Below are positions 34,815 through 41,617 of a stretch of 64,000 nucleotides of DNA, one piece after another. Location of the stretch: NCBI RefSeq assembly GCF_041817755.1, contig NZ_JBGYBX010000030.1:1-64000 (forward strand), written 5' to 3'. The stretch comes from Glaesserella sp041817755. Lineage in GTDB: Bacteria; Pseudomonadota; Gammaproteobacteria; Enterobacterales; Pasteurellaceae. A program made the position numbers and the translations under genes. Under the pieces are notes generated by a model that did not search any database, was not told where the DNA came from, and worked only from the letters and a program-made list of their open reading frames with translations. The number at the start of each line of letters is the position of its first letter. Position 1 is the first letter of the stretch.

Positions 34815-35495
34815 TTAAAGGGGAGAATACAAAAAATTTTGTAAAATCTCTGCAGTAAACTGCTTACGTAAATAAAATCCCAGCGGTAGTGACTGAATTT
34901 TTTCACCATGTTGATTAACGGCTCCGGCTAACGACTGATTATTTCGACCTTTCGGACGCAATTGTAAAACTTCGCCTAACGTGGCGTTAATTTCATGTAA
35001 CCGTCCCAACACGATTAATTCCATCAGCTCTTCCCAATCTTGTTGCAATTGCTGTTCTTGCTTCGGTGAGGGTGACCACAAAATCGGCTGCCCGATATAC
35101 CTTTTTTCCAACGGAATGGAGCGTTTACCTTCCACGGGAACCCATAACACCCGCTGTAACTTATGCTTTACGTGAGACGTTTGCCATACAATTCCGTGAT
35201 TATTTGTTAAAGGCGCAAGGCTCACAAAAGTCGTTTCTAACGGTACGCCTTTTTCATTCACCGGGATGGTTTTCAATTCAATCCCCAAATGGGCAAAATC
35301 TTGTTCAGGCTTACTGCCCGCTTTTGCCCCTAATGCCGTTTCAATCAACATACCGACCCAGCCTTTATCGCGACGTAAATCAGGCGGAACGGCGATATGT
35401 AACAGTTCGGCAATTTCACCTAAGGTAAATCCCGCCAACCATTGGGCTTTGGCGAATAATTCCTCCTCGGTAGCAGAATAAGTGGCTAGTTGCAT
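34815..35495 (-). CDS. mutH: DNA mismatch repair endonuclease MutH
   Basis: A 226-residue GATC-specific nicking enzyme of methyl-directed mismatch repair. Active-site elements seen: Asp in PEQDFAHLGIELKTIPV (the D-x(n)-E-x-K motif: Asp near 82, Glu-Leu-Lys near 89-91). N-terminal DNA-binding part AGFTLGEIAELL. Presence implies a Dam-methylation-based repair system. Monocistronic between ygdQ-like gene and recN. Confidence 0.95.
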   Translation of the reverse strand: MQLATYSATEEELFAKAQWLAGFTLGEIAELLHIAVPPDLRRDKGWVGMLIETALGAKAGSKPEQDFAHLGIELKTIPVNEKGVPLETTFVSLAPLTNNHGIVWQTSHVKHKLQRVLWVPVEGKRSIPLEKRYIGQPILWSPSPKQEQQLQQDWEELMELIVLGRLHEINATLGEVLQLRPKGRNNQSLAGAVNQHGEKIQSLPLGFYLRKQFTAEILQNFLYSPL

Positions 35496-35538
35496 ACTGA
35501 TAGTAAAGTTAATCTGTCAAGGCAACCATTTTACTGCG

Positions 35539-37218
35539 TTAGCCCTGCTCTGCCAAATCTAACATTTCTTGTGCATTCGCTAACACAGCATCTGTAATTT
35601 TTTCTCCCCCTAACAATCGGGCTAAGGCTTTTACTCGTTCTTTTGGTGTCAGTAAGCTCATTTTGGTTTCCGTTTGATTATTTTCAACTTGTTTTTGCAC
35701 GTTAAAATGATGATTACCGTGGCTTGCCACTTGCGGTAAATGAGTCACGCATAACACTTGGCATTTTTTACCCAGTTGACGTAGTAGTCTACCGACCACC
35801 GTTGCGGTTGGCCCGCTGATCCCAGCATCGACTTCATCGAAAATAATCGTTGGCGTTGAAAGTTTATTCGCCGTTAAGACTTGCACCGCAAGGGAAATCC
35901 GAGATAACTCACCGCCTGATGCAATTTTTGCCAATGGTTGGGCTTGCTGACCAAGGTTACTGCGCAAATTGAATTCAACAAAATCCGCACCGTTTGCTGA
36001 TAATTTATCGGGGTTGTGTTTTACTTCAATAAAAAATTCTCCGTTTTCCATAGCCAATTGTTTAATCTGCTGAGTCACTTGCTCGGAAAGCTTTTGCCCT
36101 GCTTCAACACGCTTTTGATAAATCTGCCGAGCCAACTCAATACAAGTTTGATACGCTTTTTTCTCATCAATAATCAATTGCTCTTCATTATCTTCAAAAT
36201 CAAGCAGTTGCTGTAATTCCGCTTTTAAAATTAAATGGTGTTGATGCAATTCTGTGGTCGAAACATGATGTTTGCGCGCAAGCTGCATAGCTTTGCCAAT
36301 ACGCTCATCCAATTCTTCAAGGCGCTCCGGATCTTGTTCAATCCGATTTGCCAGACTACTGATTTCCGAACCGGCTTCTTGAATTTGAATTAATGCGTCA
36401 TTAAGCATATCCAATGCCGATTGGTAATGGCTATCGATTTCTACAAGCTGTTCCAAATCGCGAATTGCGCCATATATCAATGAATCCGCATTTATCTCAT
36501 CATCAATCAAGCGATTTACGACTGCTTGGGATAATTCTGTCAACTGTTCCGAATTTGCAAGGCGGGACTGCTCTTCTTCTAATTGTTCAAATTCCCCCTC
36601 TTTAATGGCAAATTCATCCAATTCATCCACCTGATATTGCAACAGTTGCTTGCGAGCTTCATTTTCTTGGCATTGTTGATGAAAATTTTGCACCTGTTTA
36701 TATAGTTTCCGCCAACCTTGATATTGTGTTGCCATTTCCGCCAACAACAAATGTAAATTCGCATAGTTATCCACTAATTCCAGTTGGTAATCACTTTTTA
36801 GTAGAAGTTGCGGGGCGTGCTGACCATTCAAATGGATAAGGTATTGCCCAAGCTCTCGCAGTTGTGAAACAGGAATTGGGTGATTATTGACAAAGGCTTT
36901 GGAACGCCCTTCTTGATTGATCATGCGACGTAAAATGCACTCTTGCGGGTTATCTTCATCCAGTAGCTCGTGTTCCTTTAGCCATAAATACGCAGGGCTG
37001 TTCGGTTGCATTGAAAATGTCGCCGAAATGTCCGCTTTATCCGCACCATTTCGGATCATCGAACTTTCGGAACGATAGCCCAAACATAAGCCCAGTGCGT
37101 CAATCCCGATAGACTTACCCGCCCCAGTTTCCCCTGTAATCACGGACATTCCTTCGTTTAATTCAAGGGTTAGGTGGCGAACAATCGCAAAATTATTGAT
37201 GGTTAATTGAGTTAGCAT
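35539..37218 (-). CDS. recN: DNA repair protein RecN
   Basis: A 559-residue SMC-like ATPase. Walker A GETGAGKS at 29-36, long coiled coils on both sides of a central region (about 160-370), signature FNLRSNLGQQAQPLAKIASGGELSRISLA, Walker B in TPTIIFDEVDAGISG. Works in double-strand break repair by homologous recombination. The start at 37218 (MLTQLTINNFAIV) matches the family; an upstream in-frame codon would extend into the LexA sites. Two LexA boxes precede the gene. Confidence 0.97.
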   Translation of the reverse strand: MLTQLTINNFAIVRHLTLELNEGMSVITGETGAGKSIGIDALGLCLGYRSESSMIRNGADKADISATFSMQPNSPAYLWLKEHELLDEDNPQECILRRMINQEGRSKAFVNNHPIPVSQLRELGQYLIHLNGQHAPQLLLKSDYQLELVDNYANLHLLLAEMATQYQGWRKLYKQVQNFHQQCQENEARKQLLQYQVDELDEFAIKEGEFEQLEEEQSRLANSEQLTELSQAVVNRLIDDEINADSLIYGAIRDLEQLVEIDSHYQSALDMLNDALIQIQEAGSEISSLANRIEQDPERLEELDERIGKAMQLARKHHVSTTELHQHHLILKAELQQLLDFEDNEEQLIIDEKKAYQTCIELARQIYQKRVEAGQKLSEQVTQQIKQLAMENGEFFIEVKHNPDKLSANGADFVEFNLRSNLGQQAQPLAKIASGGELSRISLAVQVLTANKLSTPTIIFDEVDAGISGPTATVVGRLLRQLGKKCQVLCVTHLPQVASHGNHHFNVQKQVENNQTETKMSLLTPKERVKALARLLGGEKITDAVLANAQEMLDLAEQG

Positions 37219-37238
37219 AAGAAAATACCCATACAAGA

Positions 37239-37258
37239 TACTGTATGGGCATATAGTA
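37239..37258 (-). promoter_or_regulatory. LexA (SOS) box 1 upstream of recN
   Basis: TACTGTATGGGCATATAGTA: one mismatch in the CTGT-N8-ACAG core, with flanking TA on both sides. It lies 20-40 bases before the recN ATG and overlaps a CCCATACA/TGTATGGG dyad. Confidence 0.75.
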
Positions 37259-37259
37259 A

Positions 37260-37279
37260 ACCTGTTTTTATAAACAGTA
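37260..37279 (-). promoter_or_regulatory. LexA (SOS) box 2 upstream of recN
   Basis: Perfect CTGT-TTTTATAA-ACAG core at 37262-37277, one base beyond the first box. Tandem boxes 21 bases apart put the two sites on the same DNA face. The recN gene of E. coli also has multiple LexA sites. Confidence 0.85.
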
Positions 37280-37360
37280 AATGGGATTTGCAAAATTTTT
37301 TAGAGGCTATCCTAGATAAAACGATTGAAAAACCGACCGTACTTTGTATTTAGTTCATTT

Positions 37361-39298
37361 TTATTCCTGCGTTAATCTTGAAAACTTCGCGTTGCTGTAC
37401 GGGAAGTCTAAACCGTACACGCATAGAATAATGATGAAATAAATCATGGCATTAAACCATAGGGACGGTGTTAGTCCGCCGGCGCTTAACGGTGGTGAAG
37501 GTATGCAGGTAAAAACGATACCGCTCAAAATAGAAAGTAGGGCGAGCCATTGATAAACGCGCATTCCGATAAAATACGGTGTTTGCGGTTCACCACGTAG
37601 GGACTCTTCCACAAAACGGAATGCGCCGTTGAGAATCAAATAAATACCGGCAATAAAGGCGGCGGATGTTTCCAATGTGGTTAAACGCCATAAAATAAAG
37701 AAAGTAAAAAAGTTTGCCAGCATCGAATAAAATTGGGTCGGATAAAGATTTTTGCCTTGCCAACCCGCCAGTTTATTGACTCTGGATTTCGGATGATAAA
37801 AACGGATGCCGGCGATATGTGTCGGTTTGCCGTGGCAGCAACCTTGCACCAAGCAGCGGCAGCGTCCCCAAAATTGAATCGGACTGGCGGCAAGCGCGGC
37901 AACCGCCATTAACTGCCAGAAGTCGATTGCGGAAAACAGCGCGATCAATATCACCGTGAAAATAACCCCCAGCACGCTGCCATAGTAGCCGAAAGGACGT
38001 AGTAATATTGACGAACCTTCCACCCATTGTGCCCATAATCCCGCTCCGACAAAGCCCGCGATACCGATAGCATACAGCACCCAAAGTTGCTCGGGCATAA
38101 AATAGCCCATAATCAAAAACCCGCAAAATCCGCCGATTGCCGCATAAAATCCGTGATTAATCAACCGCACTTTACCTCTGCGCCATTCGTGCCACGAATT
38201 GGAAATATTTTCGCATAAACGGAGTAAATAAAGGTATACGGGTACACGATAATGACTGAGCCAATAAGCGATGATACCGAATAATACATCGGCAATCGTA
38301 TGGCTTTTGATAGTCAGGCAGCTTACCACAATCAAAGCACTGAACAGCCATATAATGCCACTGTAACGGTTATAACGAAGTCCGTAATAACGACCGACCA
38401 TTAACGCCCAAAAGACGTGAAAAGAAGGAAGGGCTGCAACGGCGCCGTCCGTTTCGCGGTTCAAGTTGATTAAGCGGGTGAAAATATCGTTGTCGGCGAT
38501 CGGTTGATAGTCCACCGCCGCAGGCACAACCAAATAGCAGTAGAAAATGAGCGCCATCCCCGTATAGGCTTGCAAAGCGAATGAACGCGCCTGTTGCTGT
38601 GTCGGCAGAATAAACGGCAACAGCAGCGCCAAAGGATAGAGTGCAATATAAAACAGCACCGTCCAACTGATAAACGGAACCGCCTGATCGAGTGCGATCT
38701 CGGTAAAAAATACGTCTTTACCGTTCCCGATAAAAATAAAGGCTTCGTAAATCACGAACCAAGGCAAAAATACGGTCAGCAACAGGCTACTTTTTTGTTG
38801 CAAATTGAGCGCTTGTAAGCTGTTTGACGGCAAATCAAACCAAGTACGGTGTTGTTCGGGTTGGTTGTGGAAATGTTTTTCAATGATTTCCCGCTCGAAG
38901 CCTAATACATAAGCCACAATAAACAAGACAAAAAGCGGTGAAACCAACCAAAATCCTGAGGAAGAATCAAAATACAAAGATAATCCGAAAGAAATCAGCG
39001 CCGCTCCCGTATAAATCGGATGACGAAACAGACGGTAAGCGCCGCGGGTCACATAATTTTGCGGCGGGAAGGCATTCATCGGCAAGCCGCGACCTAGTTT
39101 CCATAAACCGAACATCGCCCAAAGCATTAAAGCAAGACCGCTCAAAGCTAATATTAAACCCCAATAGGGAAATTGCGGAACGGGGATCTGCACGCTGCTT
39201 TCCGTATGTTGCGCCCAAACCACCAGTAGCAACGGCAAACCAAGGCAAAAAACGGCGCCATAAATTATTTTTTGCAGTGTAATTTTTATTTTTTCCAT
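37361..39298 (-). CDS. Three-domain membrane protein: methyltransferase-like, PAP2-like and Lgt-like parts
   Basis: A 645-residue polytopic membrane protein that looks like three lipid-enzyme modules in one chain. Residues about 1-155 resemble isoprenylcysteine/phospholipid methyltransferases (GAYRLFRHPIYTGAAL at 86-101, FEREIIEKHF at 134-143). About 175-360 resemble a PAP2/inositol-phosphoceramide-synthase-type phosphatase with PSFHVFWA (291-298) and KSHTIADVLFG (331-341, His-x3-Asp). About 385-600 resemble prolipoprotein diacylglyceryl transferase (GRCRCLVQGCCHGKPT at 478-493, YPTQFYSMLANF at 519-530, NGAFRFVEESLRGEP at 557-571). Start at 39298 follows GAGGGT. It overlaps the gene before it by 13 bases. 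The substrate is unknown; genuine Lgt activity is doubtful because the Lgt motifs are altered. Confidence 0.75.
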   Translation of the reverse strand: MEKIKITLQKIIYGAVFCLGLPLLLVVWAQHTESSVQIPVPQFPYWGLILALSGLALMLWAMFGLWKLGRGLPMNAFPPQNYVTRGAYRLFRHPIYTGAALISFGLSLYFDSSSGFWLVSPLFVLFIVAYVLGFEREIIEKHFHNQPEQHRTWFDLPSNSLQALNLQQKSSLLLTVFLPWFVIYEAFIFIGNGKDVFFTEIALDQAVPFISWTVLFYIALYPLALLLPFILPTQQQARSFALQAYTGMALIFYCYLVVPAAVDYQPIADNDIFTRLINLNRETDGAVAALPSFHVFWALMVGRYYGLRYNRYSGIIWLFSALIVVSCLTIKSHTIADVLFGIIAYWLSHYRVPVYLYLLRLCENISNSWHEWRRGKVRLINHGFYAAIGGFCGFLIMGYFMPEQLWVLYAIGIAGFVGAGLWAQWVEGSSILLRPFGYYGSVLGVIFTVILIALFSAIDFWQLMAVAALAASPIQFWGRCRCLVQGCCHGKPTHIAGIRFYHPKSRVNKLAGWQGKNLYPTQFYSMLANFFTFFILWRLTTLETSAAFIAGIYLILNGAFRFVEESLRGEPQTPYFIGMRVYQWLALLSILSGIVFTCIPSPPLSAGGLTPSLWFNAMIYFIIILCVYGLDFPYSNAKFSRLTQE

Positions 39299-40044
39299 AG
39301 TACCCTCTCGTATAAAGCAAAGCCTTTTTCCGTTTGATTGGCAACGCTCAGTTCCGCCTCGCTTTTCCACTTGGTTTCCCTGCTTTGCAGGAACGATTTT
39401 TTGATTAGAAAACGTAGGAATTTAAAACGCTCGGTAATTTTAACTAAAGGTTCATCCTTAATTATCATCGGTCGGCGGAAATATAATGACAGTTGCTTTT
39501 CTTTAATTAATAAGACGTTATCGTTGATTTCAAAATTTTTAATCAATTCTCCGTTCCAAATCAGTTTTTTCAGCGTTGTTTCCCCCAACCATTCGATCCA
39601 AACGATACTGTGGTTGGCGGATAAAAAACGTCCCCAACGTAATTCGCTAATAGGAAGAAGCCATGGTGCAAAATTCATTTCTAAGGTTTCCGCATAGCCT
39701 AACCCACGATAAGTTTGTTGTGCAAATTCCAATTCAAAATCCGCTTTTGCCGTATGGCAATGCCAAATTAAACGACGCCTGCCCCGTTGATATAACGTAA
39801 GCGGTGAGATGTGACTTAAAGGCAGCCAACTACCGTTGAAGTTCAGCTTATTGTGTCTGATTTGGGCGTCGGATCTTTTAAGACGGCTTAAACGCCGATG
39901 TTCGAGGTTTTTACCGTTAAGCTGAGTAATAATGGATGAATAGGGGATGGAGATGCCGCCGATAGTTAAAGCAGCATCGTAAATGATAAATAAATTTCCC
40001 TGTTGATCGATTCCGTCAAAGTAATGCTTTTTCAGATGAAACAT
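39286..40044 (-). CDS. Unassigned soluble protein coupled to the three-domain lipid enzyme
   Basis: A 252-residue protein with no signal peptide or membrane helix, rich in Trp, Arg and beta-type alternation. I do not recognise a family with certainty. The stretch YRGLGYAETLEMNFAP followed by LRWGRFLSANHSIVWIEWLG (about 135-170) vaguely recalls the GxGYxE...WG pattern of lipocalin-like hydroxyneurosporene synthase/AttH or tocopherol cyclase-like proteins, which bind lipids, but this is weak. The start at 40044 (MFHLKKHYFDG) follows GGGGG. Its 3' end overlaps the fusion gene by 13 bases, so the two are probably translated together. Confidence 0.6.
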   Translation of the reverse strand: MFHLKKHYFDGIDQQGNLFIIYDAALTIGGISIPYSSIITQLNGKNLEHRRLSRLKRSDAQIRHNKLNFNGSWLPLSHISPLTLYQRGRRRLIWHCHTAKADFELEFAQQTYRGLGYAETLEMNFAPWLLPISELRWGRFLSANHSIVWIEWLGETTLKKLIWNGELIKNFEINDNVLLIKEKQLSLYFRRPMIIKDEPLVKITERFKFLRFLIKKSFLQSRETKWKSEAELSVANQTEKGFALYERVLWKK

Positions 40045-40230
40045 CGGATCCCCCCTTTTCGAATAAAGTGTGGTCACTTTTTTAGCTATTTTTACGTTAA
40101 TAATACAATATGACTTGATGATCCTGCTCGGAAAGCAGAATGAAATTAAGTGCTTTTTATCGGTAAAATCGGTCAGTTTTTGCGGACTGTCAGGACTAAT
40201 TCCTAAAATCACCACATTTTTTATTAATCT

Positions 40231-40240
40231 GACCGCTTGT
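40231..40240 (-). repeat. DNA uptake signal at the end of the HI0933-family gene
   Basis: Exact copy read on the minus strand; it ends on the first base of the gene's stop codon. Confidence 0.85.
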
Positions 40241-41427
40241 TACTTTTCTAAAATGCTTTCGGCACAAGCAAATGCCGACGACCACGCCCATTGGAAATTA
40301 TAGCCGCCGAGCCAGCCTGTTACATCAAGCACTTCACCGATAAAATATAAACCCTGAACGTTTTTCGCTTCCATTGTTTTGGACGAAATATAATCGGTAT
40401 CAACGCCGCCCATTGTGACTTCAGCGGTACGGTAGCCTTCAGTGCCATTTGGTAAAAACTGCCAGCGATGAATAAAGTGATCTAAAAAGGCAAGATCAGC
40501 TTTATTCAGTTGAGCGATGATCTGATCTTTGATCATCTGTTGCTCAATCCACAGTTCGACTAGTTTTTTTGGTAAATGGCGAGATAATACGGTTTTTAAC
40601 TGCAATTTCGGCGAAGATTGACGCAGTTCGTTCAAAATATCAAGGATAGAGGCGGACGGCAGTAAATCAATTTCCACCGTTTCACCCAAATCCCAGTAGT
40701 TTGAAATTTGTAGAATAGCAGGTCCTGATAAGCCACGATGGGTAAACAACATTTGATTGCTAAAGGTTTTATTGCGGTTGCTTACGCTAACGGGTAAAGC
40801 GATACCGGATAAGGTGGCAAAAATCTTATCGTTTTCTTTCCAAGTAAACGGCACAAGGCTTGCACGAACGGGGATAACGGGAATACCAAACTGCTCGGCA
40901 ATTTTATAACCAAATGGGCTTGCCCCTAAGCCAGCCATTGACAAACCGCCTGTGGCAATAATCAGATTTTCCGTTTGATAGCTTTCGCAAGCGGTCTGAA
41001 TGTGGAAAAAATTTGCAGATTTTTCGATGGAACTGACCGCTTGTCGAAGCTGAATATCTACGTTGCCTTTCTCACATTCGGCTTGTAGGAGATCGACAAT
41101 CTGTTGCGAGCTTTCATCGCAAAACAGTTGCCCCAACTCTTTTTCGTGATAACAAATGCCGTAGCTTGCCACCAGCGAAATAAAATCCCAGTTGGTATAG
41201 CGAGCAAGTGCCGACTTGACGAAATGGCGATTTTGGCAAATATAATGGTTGGGAGTGACATCTAGGTTGGTGAAATTACAAAAGCCACCGCCCGACATTA
41301 AAATCTTCCGCCCGATTTTTTTGCCGTTATCCAGCACCAGTACCGATTTTCCCCCTTGCCCGATCTGTGCCGCACAAAATAAACCAGCCGCTCCGGCACC
41401 GATGATGATTGCATCAAATTGTTTCAT
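40240..41427 (-). CDS. HI0933-family flavoprotein (YhiN-like)
   Basis: A 395-residue FAD-dependent oxidoreductase. N-terminal dinucleotide fold IIGAGAAGLFCAAQIGQGGKSVLVLDNG, then KIGRKILMSGGGFCNFTN, ENLIIATGGLSMAGLGASPFGYKIAEQFG, and C-terminal GYRTAEVTMGGVD with LYFIGEVLDVTGWLGGYNFQWAWSSAFAC, all typical of the HI0933/YhiN family. Substrate unknown. The gene contains an inverted pair of uptake signals at 40987-41044 encoding part of its mid-domain (QAVSSIEKSANFFHIQTACES). Confidence 0.92.
   Translation of the reverse strand: MKQFDAIIIGAGAAGLFCAAQIGQGGKSVLVLDNGKKIGRKILMSGGGFCNFTNLDVTPNHYICQNRHFVKSALARYTNWDFISLVASYGICYHEKELGQLFCDESSQQIVDLLQAECEKGNVDIQLRQAVSSIEKSANFFHIQTACESYQTENLIIATGGLSMAGLGASPFGYKIAEQFGIPVIPVRASLVPFTWKENDKIFATLSGIALPVSVSNRNKTFSNQMLFTHRGLSGPAILQISNYWDLGETVEIDLLPSASILDILNELRQSSPKLQLKTVLSRHLPKKLVELWIEQQMIKDQIIAQLNKADLAFLDHFIHRWQFLPNGTEGYRTAEVTMGGVDTDYISSKTMEAKNVQGLYFIGEVLDVTGWLGGYNFQWAWSSAFACAESILEK
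40987..41044. repeat. Inverted pair of uptake signals inside the HI0933-family gene
   Basis: GCAAGCGGTC (9 of 10) at 40987-40996 and exact GACCGCTTGT at 41035-41044, 38 bases apart. The same layout is found in intergenic dyads, but here it lies in coding sequence. Confidence 0.8.
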
Positions 41428-41617
41428 ATTGCCCTTTTTATTTGAAATTAGTATGGTTACCGCTAAAATAGCGTATCTCTCGTTATTTTATACCGATTAT
41501 GTCGATGACGGTATATCAGAGAAAATCCCCAAAAAAACAAACTTTTCAGAAATTTCCCCATTTCCCTGCTAAAATACCCCCCTTTTGTAAATTTGATGTT
41601 GTTTTACAGGATACCCA

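Noticed and set aside
37335..37345. ACCGTACTTT resembling the H. influenzae-type uptake signal (ACCGCACTT)
   Set aside because: Single copy with a mismatch; the window clearly uses the other signal type.
38370..39282. Several open frames of 74-117 residues opposite or shifted to the three-domain membrane gene
   Set aside because: Compositionally arginine- and cysteine-rich shadows, no start signals, and the main frame has full domain support.
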